Assembly (NCBI RefSeq): GCF_003710985.1
Contig: NZ_RHHT01000023.1
Location: 1-64,000, forward strand
Direction: 5' to 3'
DNA length: 64,000 nt
Origin: Brevibacillus panacihumi
Lineage (GTDB): Bacteria; Bacillota; Bacilli; Brevibacillales; Brevibacillaceae
The notes beneath the pieces are model-generated. The model was not told the origin of the DNA. It made no database searches and saw only the letters and a list, made by a program, of their open reading frames with translations. Both the position numbers and the translations under genes were made by a program. Below are positions 42,957 to 53,529 of the stretch, in pieces (the first letter of the stretch is position 1; every line of letters begins with the position of its first letter).

Positions 42957-43880
42957 ATGGATGCACTTGGATCAAACGCGAAAAGACTGGAATTGTCCCA
43001 AGTTAAACAAACGTTGAAAAAAGAACAGCGACGCCTTCAACTGCGCCGTTTTCTCTCCAATAAATTGATGCTTACCGGAAGCATCATCATCGTACTGATC
43101 ACAGCCTTTGCTCTGGTGGGGCCGTATCTGGTGTCCTACGATCCGTACGAAATGGACCCGGTCAAAAGACTGCAGCCGCCTGGAGCGGAGCATCTGCTGG
43201 GAACGGACAACTTCGGTCGCGATCTGCTGACCCGTATTGTATATGGCGCGCGGGTATCCATCGGGGTCGGGTTTTCGGTAGCGCTCATTTCTGCAGCGGC
43301 GGGCATGGTGATTGGCCTGTATTCCGGCTATTACAGGGCTCTCGATCAAGTACTGATGCGGATCTGCGACGGTTTGATGGCGATTCCGGGTATCTTGCTG
43401 GCGATTGCCCTCGTAGCGGCTCTAGGCCCTATGACGGAAAATGTGATCATTGCGCTCGGGATCGTGTTCATCCCTTATGTTGCCCGGATTGTCCGCTCGG
43501 CTACCCTCGTGGTGCGCGAAGAAACCTATATTGAAGCGATGAAGGCGCAAGGAGCAAGCGCGGCGCGGATCATCTGGATGCATATCGCTCCCAATACGCT
43601 GTCCCCTCTCGTCGTGCAAGCGACCTTCATCTTCGCGGATGCCATCATCACCGAGGCAGCCTTGAGCTTTTTGGGGGCCGGAGTCCCTACGCCGGACCCA
43701 AGCTGGGGGAACATCCTGTACGATGGCAAGCTGGTCATCTTCAAAGCCTGGTGGATGACGGTTTTCCCCGGGATTTTGATTATTTTGACGGTCATGGGCC
43801 TGAATTTTGCGGGAGACGGTATTCGCGACATGGTAGATCCTCATTCCAGTCTCTCCTTTAAAAGAAAGAAGAAAAAATAA
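42957..43880 (+). CDS. ABC transporter permease (DppC type)
   Basis: A 307-residue permease of the DppC/OppC type: N-terminal cytoplasmic arm, PPGAEHLLGTDNFGRDLLTRIVYGAR, EAA loop EETYIEAMKAQGASAARIIWMHIAPN, and ALSFLGAGVPTPDPSWGNIL. It pairs with the DppB-like permease. AAGGAG precedes ATG, 16 bases after the previous stop. Confidence 0.95.
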   Translation: MDALGSNAKRLELSQVKQTLKKEQRRLQLRRFLSNKLMLTGSIIIVLITAFALVGPYLVSYDPYEMDPVKRLQPPGAEHLLGTDNFGRDLLTRIVYGARVSIGVGFSVALISAAAGMVIGLYSGYYRALDQVLMRICDGLMAIPGILLAIALVAALGPMTENVIIALGIVFIPYVARIVRSATLVVREETYIEAMKAQGASAARIIWMHIAPNTLSPLVVQATFIFADAIITEAALSFLGAGVPTPDPSWGNILYDGKLVIFKAWWMTVFPGILIILTVMGLNFAGDGIRDMVDPHSSLSFKRKKKK

Positions 43881-43894
43881 AATGGGGGATTATC

Positions 43895-44908
43895 GTGACG
43901 AAACCACCTCTTTTGGAAGTGAATGAGCTTAAGGTCCATTTCTATACGGAACGCGGCCGCATTACGGCGGTTGACGGCATCTCCTTCCATGTCAACGCAG
44001 GGGAAATCGTCGGTGTTGTCGGGGAGTCTGGATGCGGGAAAAGCGTGACCTCCCAAGCGATCCTCCGATTGCTGGACGAAAAAGACACCGTGGAATACGA
44101 CGGTAAGATCCTTTTTGAAGGGACTGATTTACTGCAATTGCCTGAGGCAGGTATGCAAAAAATCAGAGGCAATGAGATTTCCATGATTTTTCAGGACCCG
44201 CTCAGTTCCCTCAATCCGGTGTTCTCCATCGGTTCCCAGATTGCCGAATCACTCATGCTTCATCAGCAGATCTCGAAAAAGGCAGCTTTCGAAAAAGCGA
44301 TAGAGCTGTTGCGGATGACGGGCATTCCGGCTCCGGAGAAGCGCGTGCATGAGTATCCCCATCAATTGTCGGGAGGGATGAGGCAGCGAGCGATGATCGC
44401 GATGACGTTGGCGTGCCAGCCGAAACTGCTGATCGCCGATGAGCCTACGACTGCGCTGGATGTTACGATTCAAGCCCAGATCCTGGATTTGATGCTGGAG
44501 CTGAATCGCGAGCAGGGCATGGGGATGATTTTTATCACGCATGATCTCGGAGTGGTGGCAGAATTGTGCAGTCGCGTGGTCGTCATGTACCTGGGGCAGA
44601 TCGTGGAAGAAGCAGATGTGGAAACCTTGTTTGCCCAGCCGCGCCATCCGTACACAAAAGGGTTGATGAAATCAATCCCGCAGATGGATTCCGACCGATC
44701 GCAAAAACTGCACGTTATCGAAGGAATGGTGCCGACCCTCGACAATATTCCGACCGGCTGCCGCTTTGCTCCCCGCTGCCCATATGCCGATTACATGTGC
44801 CATGAACGGCCTCCCGCATACGAGGAGCATGCAGCGGGACATAAGGTGAGATGCTGGCATGCTGAAAAAATCGCGCAGGAAGAAGAGGAGAGAAGCTATG
44901 TCTCATGA
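43895..44908 (+). CDS. ABC transporter ATP-binding protein (DppD type)
   Basis: A 337-residue ATPase: Walker [10 protein letters not shown]-loop [10 protein letters not shown], signature LSGGMRQR, Walker [14 protein letters not shown]-loop FITHDLG, and the C-terminal oligopeptide domain with the [14 protein letters not shown] cluster-ligand segment. It powers the importer with the DppF-like ATPase. Starts at GTG 43895 and overlaps the next gene by 11 bases. Confidence 0.95.
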   Translation: MTKPPLLEVNELKVHFYTERGRITAVDGISFHVNAGEIVGVVGESGCGKSVTSQAILRLLDEKDTVEYDGKILFEGTDLLQLPEAGMQKIRGNEISMIFQDPLSSLNPVFSIGSQIAESLMLHQQISKKAAFEKAIELLRMTGIPAPEKRVHEYPHQLSGGMRQRAMIAMTLACQPKLLIADEPTTALDVTIQAQILDLMLELNREQGMGMIFITHDLGVVAELCSRVVVMYLGQIVEEADVETLFAQPRHPYTKGLMKSIPQMDSDRSQKLHVIEGMVPTLDNIPTGCRFAPRCPYADYMCHERPPAYEEHAAGHKVRCWHAEKIAQEEEERSYVS

Positions 44909-45899
44909 AGCCCTGGAAACCCGTAAACCGCTTCTGGATGTGCGCGGACTCAAAAAATACTTTCCCGTCAAAGGCCCTTTAGGCACCTTGGGCGGAGTAA
45001 AAGGCTACGTAAAAGCGGTAAATGATGTCTCGTTCCAGCTGCATGCAGGCGAGACGCTCGGTATCGTCGGAGAATCCGGGTGCGGCAAAAGCACGATGGG
45101 GCGCACCATTTTGCGGTTGACAGATCCGACAGCAGGGCAGGCGCTTTACGGAGACCAAGATATCTTTCAGCTTTCCGGAAAAGAATTGCAAAAGATCCGC
45201 AGGGACATGCAAATGGTCTTTCAAGATCCATTCTCATCACTCAATCCGCGAAAACGCATCGGGCAAATCCTGGAGGAGCCCTTGGCCATCCACTCCATCG
45301 GCGATCCAAAAGAGCGAACCGAACGGGTGATGGAGATGATGCACAAGGTAGGCCTGCAAGTAGACCATTATTTTCGCTATCCCCATGAATTTTCGGGCGG
45401 ACAAAGGCAGCGGATCGGTCTGGCCAGAGCACTGGTAGTCAATCCGCAGATTGTCATCTCTGATGAGCCTGTCTCTGCGCTCGATGTGTCCATTCAATCG
45501 CAAATCATCAATCTGCTGCAGGAGCTGCAGGCAGAATACAGGCTTACCTATCTTTTCATCGCCCATGATATCAGTGTCGTGCGCCACATTTCGGATCGCA
45601 TCGGGGTGATGTACTTAGGCCAGATGGTAGAACAGGCCCCGACAGAAAGTCTGTTTGCCAACCCGCTGCATCCTTACACGCAAGCGTTGCTGTCAGCCGT
45701 TCCGATTCCCAATCCACAGAGAAAGAAAGAGAGGATCATCCTGCGGGGGGAGATCCCGTCGCCGATGAATCCTCCGTCCGGGTGCATTTTTCACACAAGA
45801 TGTCCACTCGCGATGGACGTGTGCAAACAAGAGGTGCCGCCTCAGTTAGAAGCAGCCCCCCAACATATGGTTTCCTGTCATTTCTATACAAAACCATAA
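44898..45899 (+). CDS. ABC transporter ATP-binding protein (DppF type)
   Basis: A 333-residue ATPase, second of the pair: LLDVRGLKKYFPVKG, Walker [11 protein letters not shown]-loop FQDPFSSLNPR, signature FSGGQRQR, Walker B IVISDEPVSALD, and the terminal C-x5-7-C region CIFHTRCPLAMDVC. I use ATG 44898 with GAGGAG before it; the frame is open to 44859 within the DppD gene. With the substrate-binding protein, two permeases and DppD it makes a complete importer. Confidence 0.95.
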   Translation: MSHEALETRKPLLDVRGLKKYFPVKGPLGTLGGVKGYVKAVNDVSFQLHAGETLGIVGESGCGKSTMGRTILRLTDPTAGQALYGDQDIFQLSGKELQKIRRDMQMVFQDPFSSLNPRKRIGQILEEPLAIHSIGDPKERTERVMEMMHKVGLQVDHYFRYPHEFSGGQRQRIGLARALVVNPQIVISDEPVSALDVSIQSQIINLLQELQAEYRLTYLFIAHDISVVRHISDRIGVMYLGQMVEQAPTESLFANPLHPYTQALLSAVPIPNPQRKKERIILRGEIPSPMNPPSGCIFHTRCPLAMDVCKQEVPPQLEAAPQHMVSCHFYTKP

Positions 45900-45920
45900 T
45901 CGAAAAGGAGAGATGCTGGC

Positions 45921-47393
45921 GTGATGAAATTGAGGATGTACATCAATGGGGAATGGGTGGACGCAAAGAGCGGGAAAACGCGGGAGATTGTGAATCCCGC
46001 TAATGGGGAAGTCATCGCCTTGTCGGCAGAAGGGGATGTGGACGACGCCAGGCAAGCCGTGCAATGCGCCAGAGAAGCATTCGACAGCGGGATCTGGTCT
46101 GAGCTGCCGGCAGCCGAACGAGCGCGCTATCTGTTTGCGATCGCAGACAAACTGGAGCAGCGGGCGGAGGAAATCAGCCGGCTGGAGACGCTGGACAACG
46201 GCAAGCCTTTACGGGAGACAGCATTCGATGTCGCAGACGCAGCGGCCTGCTTCCGGTATTATGCCGGGTTGGCAACCAAGCCGGACGGACAGACCTATCC
46301 CGTCGCCGATCCCGTGCAAGCGATGGTTGTTCGCGAGCCTGTAGGTGTATGCGGCCTCATCGTGCCTTGGAACTACCCGCTCCTGATGGGCGTATGGAAG
46401 ATCGCTCCTGCTTTGGCGGCTGGAAACACCTTTGTGTTCAAGCCATCCGAGGTTACGCCAGTGACGGCGATCAAACTGTTTGAAATCATCGAAGAAGTAG
46501 GAATTCCGAAGGGCGTAGCCAACCTGGTTCTAGGTCCGGGAGCTACCGTGGGACACGAACTGGCGGAAAGCCATTTGGTAGACAAAATTTCTTTTACAGG
46601 CGGTATCGCGACTGGGCGCAGCATCATGAAGGCAGCAGCCGGGAACATCAAAAAAATCTCGCTCGAGCTGGGCGGAAAATCCCCCAATATCGTGTTTGCG
46701 GATGCGGATTTTAATACGGCAGTGGATTATGCGCTTTTCGGCATTTTTGCCAATCAGGGGCAGGTCTGCTCGGCTGGCTCTCGTCTGTTGCTTCAGGACA
46801 GCATACATGACCGGTTCGTCGAGAAGCTGGTGGAGCGGGCGCAGAAAATCGTCGTCGGACCAGGAAGCGATCCGGATACCGAGATGGGGCCCTTGGTCAG
46901 CCAGGCACATCTGGAAAAGGTCCTGCATTACATCGAGCTGGGAAAAGCCGAGGGAGCGCGCCTGGTATGCGGTGGCAACAGGATCAGTGCCAATGGACTC
47001 GGAAACGGGTACTTTGTCGAACCGACTATTTTTACAGAAACCACTCCATCGATGCGAATCGTCCAGGAGGAGATTTTTGGACCTGTGCTGGCTGTCCAGC
47101 GCTTCCGGGATGAGGAAGAGGCGATTCGTCTCGCCAACGATACCGTGTACGGGTTGGCAGGCGGCGTTTTTACCCAAGACGGTGCCAAGGCGATGCGCGT
47201 GATCCGCAAATTGCGCGCAGGCATCACCTGGATCAATTGTTACCACCCGACATACAATGAGGCGCCGTGGGGCGGCTACAAGCAGAGCGGAATCGGTCGC
47301 GGGCTGGGCACCTACGGTTATGAGGAATACACCGAGGTGAAGCAGATTAACATTCAGTTGCAGGTCCAGCCGAGCGGTTGGTTTCGCAACTAA
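45921..47393 (+). CDS. Aldehyde dehydrogenase, probable 4-aminobutyraldehyde type
   Basis: A 490-residue ALDH of full length. NAD loop region VPWNYPLLMG, catalytic E249 in LELGGKSPN, and nucleophile C283 in GQVCSAGSR. The overall sequence is of the betaine/gamma-aminobutyraldehyde group (INGEWVDAKSGKTREIVNPAN; EEIFGPVLAVQRF). It lies directly before a PatA gene: PatA makes 4-aminobutyraldehyde from putrescine and this enzyme would oxidise it to GABA. Start GTG 45921 (ATG 45924 is also possible) with AAGGAG upstream. Confidence 0.93.
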   Translation: MMKLRMYINGEWVDAKSGKTREIVNPANGEVIALSAEGDVDDARQAVQCAREAFDSGIWSELPAAERARYLFAIADKLEQRAEEISRLETLDNGKPLRETAFDVADAAACFRYYAGLATKPDGQTYPVADPVQAMVVREPVGVCGLIVPWNYPLLMGVWKIAPALAAGNTFVFKPSEVTPVTAIKLFEIIEEVGIPKGVANLVLGPGATVGHELAESHLVDKISFTGGIATGRSIMKAAAGNIKKISLELGGKSPNIVFADADFNTAVDYALFGIFANQGQVCSAGSRLLLQDSIHDRFVEKLVERAQKIVVGPGSDPDTEMGPLVSQAHLEKVLHYIELGKAEGARLVCGGNRISANGLGNGYFVEPTIFTETTPSMRIVQEEIFGPVLAVQRFRDEEEAIRLANDTVYGLAGGVFTQDGAKAMRVIRKLRAGITWINCYHPTYNEAPWGGYKQSGIGRGLGTYGYEEYTEVKQINIQLQVQPSGWFRN

Positions 47394-48773
<1,380 letters not shown>

Positions 48774-48878
48774 AATGCTCATTAGCAGCAGGGGTGCCGG
48801 TAGGAGAGCATGACCCGGAAAATCGAAGGGTAGGATCCATTTAAACAATTATTTAAAAATGTAATATTTGGAAAGAGG

Positions 48879-48922
48879 AACGAACCGCCACTGCGATTCC
48901 AGCGATGTGGCGGTTCGTTTTG
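48879..48922 (+). terminator. Terminator of the amine-catabolism operon
   Basis: AACGAACCGCCAC (48879-48891) pairs with GTGGCGGTTCGTT (48907-48919), followed by TTG. Closes the operon 106 bases after patA. Confidence 0.85.
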
Positions 48923-49034
48923 TGTATGGGACCCAGCGGCGATGCATAACCCGACGCCATCAAAATGTCTAAACCGAACTTGCAAGGACGATAATGAAAT
49001 ACTAGACTGCATCCTTAGCAAAAAGGGGATCATC

Positions 49035-50622
49035 ATGAAAATTAAGGACTTTCGCAGACGTTTTTTTTTCCACGAAAACCAGTCCGGAAACGGTTGCGAC
49101 AGAGGGGCAGCCGCTTCTGTCAAGCCTTCAAGAAAATATCAGAAAGATCAAAAGTGATCTTGGCAACAGCTCAGATATCATTATTCAAGAGGTCCGCATC
49201 GGGAAAAAAGCGGACCAAGCACTGGGAATCCTGTATACAGACGGCTTGGTAGACAAAAATGTGATCACTGACTACATCAGGGCGTCGCTGCTTCTGGATA
49301 CCCGGTTTAATGAGGCGGATCCATCCAATACGGACACACTAGACGTGGCCCAGGTCCTGCAAAAATTTGTCACCACAATAGGCGATGCCCAGGACATTCA
49401 TACCTTCGATGACTTGTACAACGGGCTGTTGTCCGGGGATGCGATCATCCTGTTCGATGGGAGCACCAAAGCGAAGGCAGTAAGTGCCCAAGGATGGCAG
49501 AATCGAGGCGTGACAGAGCCTTCCGCAGAATCTGTCGTTCGCGGCCCGCGGGAAGCATTCACGGAAACGCTGCGGACGAATACCTCTTTGATACGGCGCA
49601 AAATCAAGGATCCGAATCTCTGGATGGAAACCAAACAGATAGGCCGTGTGACAAAAACGGAAGTTGCTTTCATGTACATCAAAGGAATCGTGAATGACAA
49701 AGTAGTGGAAGAAGTCCGAGAGCGTCTGGATCGAATAGACATCGACGGTATTTTGGAAAGCGGCTACATTGAGGAAATGATTCAAGACGATGTATTTACA
49801 CCATTCCCGACGGTATACAATAGCGAACGCCCGGATGTGATCGCGGCCGAGCTTCTTGAGGGAAAGGTGGCCATACTGGTCGACGGCACCCCGTTTGTCC
49901 TTGTCGTTCCTGCTTTGTTTGTGTCATTTTTGCACGCAGCCGAGGACTATTATCATCGTGCGGATATCAGCAGTCTCATCCGCATCCTGCGCTATCTCGG
50001 GATATTTATCGCTTTGTTCGGCCCATCGCTCTATGTCGCGATTACAACGTTCCATCAGGAAATGCTCCCGACGCAATTACTGGTCAGCTTGGCTTCTCAG
50101 AGGGAGGGTGTTCCTTTCCCAGCCTTCTTTGAAGCGATCATGATGGAAGTCGCCTTTGAAATTTTGCGTGAAGCCGGACTCCGTATGCCTCGTACAATCG
50201 GGCCAGCAGTATCCATCGTCGGTACACTCGTAATCGGGCAAGCAGCTGTAGAAGCAGGGATCATATCAGCTGCAATGGTCATTGTCGTGTCAACGACAGC
50301 CATCTCCAGCTTTGTTTTTCCCTCTTATAGCCTGGCCAACTCCATTCGAATCCTGCGCTTTCCGTTTATCATTTTGGCTGACACCTTCGGGTTGTTCGGG
50401 GTAATTGTCGGGACCATTGCCACGCTGCTGCATTTGTGCAGTCTGCGCAGCTTCGGGGTTCCGTACATGAGTCCCTTTGCCCCGATGATTCTCCCTGACC
50501 AAAAGGATGCCATACTCAGGCTGCCCCAGTGGGCGATGTTCTCCCGTCCGCGTCTTATCAGCCAAATAAATGTGACTCGCAAGCAAAATGTTCCACCTCG
50601 TAAACCAGAACCGAGACAATAG
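49035..50622 (+). CDS. Spore germinant receptor subunit A (GerAA/GerKA family), start frame broken by a 9-T tract
   Basis: The body is a GerA-family A subunit: LSSLQENIRKIKSDLGNSSD, IIIQEVRIGKK, LYTDGLVDKNV, FVLVVPALFVSFLHAAEDYY, then four or five membrane helices and a tail RPRLISQINVTRKQNVPPRK. The ATG at 49035 has AAAAGGGG upstream and reads MKIKDFRRRFF, but at the run of nine T residues (49061-49069) its frame differs from that of the body; the ATG frame ends at 49157. Losing one T would join them into one protein of about 528 residues. The alternative TTG at 49246 would lose ~70 conserved residues. Either phase variation, transcript slippage or a sequence error. The receptor senses nutrients in the spore inner membrane with GerC and GerB. 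Confidence 0.75.
49061..49069. repeat. Nine-T homopolymer at codon 9 of the gerA-type gene
   Basis: TTTTTTTTT preceded by G and followed by C. It is the single place where removing one base restores the gerA frame. Confidence 0.85.
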
Positions 50623-50660
50623 AAAGGCGAAGATTTCACCAACAGGAGGAAAGCTCAGCC

Positions 50661-51857
50661 ATGATTCGCAATGCTGCCTTGTTTTTCGCCGTGCTGACAC
50701 TTTTGCTTTTCGCTACCGGTTGCTGGAGCCGCCGGGAATTGAACGATCTGGCCATCGTCACAGGAGTTGCGATTGACAAAATCGATAACAAGTATCGTGT
50801 CTCCGTTCAAGTCGTGGATCCCGGGGAAGCGGCAGGAAAGAAAGGAAGCAGCGGACGTTCTCCTGTGACGTTGTATGATGCTTCAGGAGACACGGTGTTT
50901 GAAGTCATCCGCAGAATGACGACGGTAACCCCCAGGAAGCTGTACTTTTCCCATCTGCGAATGTTCGTTCTGAGTGAAGACTTGGCAAGGGAAGGCATCG
51001 GCAAAATTCTGGATTTTTTCTCCAGAGACCATGAATTGCGCACTGATTTTTACATCGTGGTGTCCAAAGGAAGGGCAGCCAAAGATATCATCAGTATCCT
51101 GACCCCATTGGAAAAAAACCCGTCAACCAAAATGTTCACCTCTCTTGAGGTATCAGAGAAAGCATGGGCACCAACAGTAGCGATTCAATTGGATGAACTC
51201 ATCAACGATATAGTTAGCGAAGGGAAGGAGCCCGTTTTGACAGGCATCTTGATTAAAGGGAATCCCGCCATAGGCAAAGGCAAAGGGAATCTCGAAACTA
51301 TCGACACGCCTACCAATTTGCAGTACGGAGGCATTGCCGTATTTAAAAAAGATCGAATGATCGGTTGGTTGAATGAAGAAGAAAGCAAGGGGGTCAGCAA
51401 TCTAACCAACAGATTGGACAGTACAGTGATGGAAGTAGCTTGTGGGAATAACGGAAAATTGGCGGTTGAGGTGATCCGCTCCAATACAAAAGTGAAGGGA
51501 AAGGTGAAGGACGGGCAACCAGAAATCAAGGTGACGATTCGTACTGAAGCCAACATAGGGGATGTAGAATGTCAGATCGATCTTATGAAGTCCAAAACCT
51601 TATACGATCTGGAAATAGAATTGGAACAGAAAATGAAAAGTGATGCAGAACGTGCACTGAGTAAGGCAAAGAAGCTGAAAAGCGATATTTTTGGTTTTGG
51701 TGAGGCTATCCACCGGGCGGATCCGAACTATTGGCAAACAGTAAAAAAGGATTGGGACAAGCATTTTCCTTCATTACCGGTCCGGATCAAGGTTGACTTC
51801 AAAATCAGGCAACTGGGCACGACTGGTGATTCATTTCAAAATAAATTGAAGGAGTAA
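50661..51857 (+). CDS. Ger(x)C-family germination lipoprotein (subunit C)
   Basis: A 398-residue lipoprotein with signal peptide and lipobox (LLLFATGCWSRREL), the classical GerC start CWSRRELNDLAIVTGVAIDK, then ASGDTVFEVIRRMTTVTPRKLYFSHLR and the C-terminal domain with IEIELEQKMKSDA-like helix (DLEIELEQKMKSDAERALSK) and LGTTGDSFQNKLK. It forms the outer domain of the receptor complex. AGGAGGAAA precedes ATG 50661, 38 bases after the A-subunit stop. Confidence 0.95.
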   Translation: MIRNAALFFAVLTLLLFATGCWSRRELNDLAIVTGVAIDKIDNKYRVSVQVVDPGEAAGKKGSSGRSPVTLYDASGDTVFEVIRRMTTVTPRKLYFSHLRMFVLSEDLAREGIGKILDFFSRDHELRTDFYIVVSKGRAAKDIISILTPLEKNPSTKMFTSLEVSEKAWAPTVAIQLDELINDIVSEGKEPVLTGILIKGNPAIGKGKGNLETIDTPTNLQYGGIAVFKKDRMIGWLNEEESKGVSNLTNRLDSTVMEVACGNNGKLAVEVIRSNTKVKGKVKDGQPEIKVTIRTEANIGDVECQIDLMKSKTLYDLEIELEQKMKSDAERALSKAKKLKSDIFGFGEAIHRADPNYWQTVKKDWDKHFPSLPVRIKVDFKIRQLGTTGDSFQNKLKE

Positions 51858-51867
51858 ATGTTCGCTT

Positions 51868-52098
51868 ATGGCGGTTATTGGAATATTGGCGATAGCAGGG
51901 ATCATTGCGATGGCGGAAGTGCCCCGTCTACGGAGAAAGGGCCACAAGAAAGAGCTTTGGGTTTTTATGCTTCTGCTTCTCTTGGGTACAGGCATCAGTA
52001 TTGCCGAAAGCTTATCCGTAAAGGTTCCGAACCCTATTGATGGGATCGCCTACTTGTACAAACCAATCAATGATTTCATTCAAGGCATCTTGAAATAA
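51868..52098 (+). CDS. Small two-helix membrane protein, GerD-like position in ger operon
   Basis: A 76-residue protein with two hydrophobic segments (VIGILAIAGIIAMAEVP and LWVFMLLLLLGTGISIAESL) separated by a basic turn (RLRRKGHKKE). Small membrane proteins of this size occur as fourth members of ger operons and modulate receptor activity. GAAGGAG sits within the end of the GerC gene, 12 bases before ATG. Confidence 0.8.
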   Translation: MAVIGILAIAGIIAMAEVPRLRRKGHKKELWVFMLLLLLGTGISIAESLSVKVPNPIDGIAYLYKPINDFIQGILK

Positions 52099-52141
52099 AT
52101 CGCGTATCTCGTCCATATCGCGGGGATATAAGGGGGAGAAA

Positions 52142-53275
52142 ATGGTTCGCAACGAAAAAATAAGTGCACGCCAATTTGGGATTCTAGTAGCGTTATATTC
52201 GATAGGCACTACCATCTTGATTGTTCCCGCAGTCCTGGCGGAAGAGGCAAAACAGGACGCCTGGATTGCGGCTTTGCTCGGAGTGGGCATAGGTATTGTG
52301 CTTGTGGGGCTGTTCATTGCTGTAGGAAGTCTCATTCCCTCCATGAGCTTGGTTGAATTGATGGAGGAGTTACTTGGGAAATGGCTGGGAAAGGCAGTTT
52401 CCTTGACGTTTATATTCTTTGCACTTGTCACTGCTTCTGAACTTTTGTATTTTGTCGGCAACTTTATTACCACTCAAATTATGCCGGAAACCCCGATGCA
52501 ATCCATCAATATTATTTTTGCATGCGTAGTCGTCATGGGAGTTCGACTTGGAATCGAGACCTTGGCACGCTCAGCAGAGCTGTTATTTCCGTTGTTTGTT
52601 TTTCTATTCCTGGTTTTTGTGATTTTTGTATCTCCTCAAGTAAAAGTTGAGAACATACAGCCGGTCTTGGAGGCCGACTTCAAAAATCTGCTTAGGGCAG
52701 CCATCTATTTCATTAGCGTCTTTTCCCTCCCCACTGTTGTGCTGTTAATGGTTTATCCCGCTTCCGTAAATCGGCCAAATGAAGCGAAAAAAAACTTTTT
52801 TTCTGGAGTCATCATCGCCGGGGTTACATTAATCATCATGATCGCCTTGAGTATACTTGTACTTGGAGTCACTACAACCCAACTGCAGATATATCCGAGC
52901 TATTCTCTAGCGAAAAAAATTAATGTCGGAAATTTTCTCCAACGCATTGAGATCGTCATGGCTGGTATGTGGTTTATCTCGATCTTTTTCAAGCTTTCAT
53001 TGTATTTCTATGCATCCGTCACTGGCTTGGCACAAACGTTGAATGTAAAGGATTATCGTTTTCTAACACTCCCGCTGGGGGTTGTTATGGTTGCACTCTC
53101 CATGCTGGTACATCCCAATACATTGCATTCTTTTGAGTATAATAGGGAAACCTGGCTGTCTTATGTCTCGACTTACGGGTTGTTTTTGCCCTTGCTGTTA
53201 TTGGGAGTATACGCATTCCGAAGAAAAGGAAGGCAAGACATGGCGACGTCCAGCAATGAAACAAAATCCGAATGA
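52142..53275 (+). CDS. Spore germinant receptor subunit B (GerAB/GerKB permease family)
   Basis: A 377-residue membrane protein of the APC-like GerAB family with ten helices: KISARQFGILVALYSIGTTILIVPAVLAEEAKQDAWIAAL is the standard start, ETLARSAELLFPLFVF the middle. It is the amino-acid-binding subunit of the receptor. GGGGGAG precedes ATG. The operon order A-C-D-B differs from the common A-B-C order. A terminator follows. Confidence 0.95.
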   Translation: MVRNEKISARQFGILVALYSIGTTILIVPAVLAEEAKQDAWIAALLGVGIGIVLVGLFIAVGSLIPSMSLVELMEELLGKWLGKAVSLTFIFFALVTASELLYFVGNFITTQIMPETPMQSINIIFACVVVMGVRLGIETLARSAELLFPLFVFLFLVFVIFVSPQVKVENIQPVLEADFKNLLRAAIYFISVFSLPTVVLLMVYPASVNRPNEAKKNFFSGVIIAGVTLIIMIALSILVLGVTTTQLQIYPSYSLAKKINVGNFLQRIEIVMAGMWFISIFFKLSLYFYASVTGLAQTLNVKDYRFLTLPLGVVMVALSMLVHPNTLHSFEYNRETWLSYVSTYGLFLPLLLLGVYAFRRKGRQDMATSSNETKSE

Positions 53276-53310
53276 GATCGCTGAGCAAAGAAGCGCCGAT
53301 TAAACAAAAA

Positions 53311-53357
53311 ACGACTGCAATCTGGAATCCAATCCGGGGTGCAGTCGCTTTTGTTTT
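53311..53357 (+). terminator. Terminator after the ger operon
   Basis: CGACTGCA (53312-53319) pairs with TGCAGTCG (53340-53347), with a GATTCC-type interior, followed by CTTTTGTTTT. Confidence 0.8.
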
Positions 53358-53438
53358 CGGAGAAACTTCTCTGTGCTTTTTCATCGTCATTCGTTGGCCA
53401 TGATACCTAAGTGTGTGGAATAGAATGAAAATTACATA

Positions 53439-53468
53439 TTGTCATGTAATTTACATTCGATTTATAAT
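53439..53468 (+). promoter_or_regulatory. Promoter of the iclR-pxp cluster
   Basis: TTGTCA, 18-base spacer, perfect TATAAT at 53463-53468. The IclR-type dyads follow just downstream at 53490, so bound repressor would sit at +15 to +45. Confidence 0.75.
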
Positions 53469-53489
53469 GGATCACAAGTATCGATTAAC

Positions 53490-53516
53490 GGAACGATTGT
53501 TCCGATATTCGGAACA
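53490..53516. promoter_or_regulatory. IclR-type operator
   Basis: GGAAC-GATT-GTTCC (53490-53503) overlaps TGTTCCGA-TAT-TCGGAACA (53498-53516), the latter a perfect 19-bp palindrome. Three GGAAC/GTTCC half-sites are packed together between promoter and iclR start, as expected for an autoregulated IclR protein. Confidence 0.8.
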
Positions 53517-53529
53517 GGAGAGTGGGAAT

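Noticed and set aside
49246-50622. TTG 49246 as the true start of the germinant-receptor A gene
   Set aside because: The upstream ~70 codons in this frame encode conserved GerA sequence, and a good ATG with ribosome site lies ahead of the 9-T tract.
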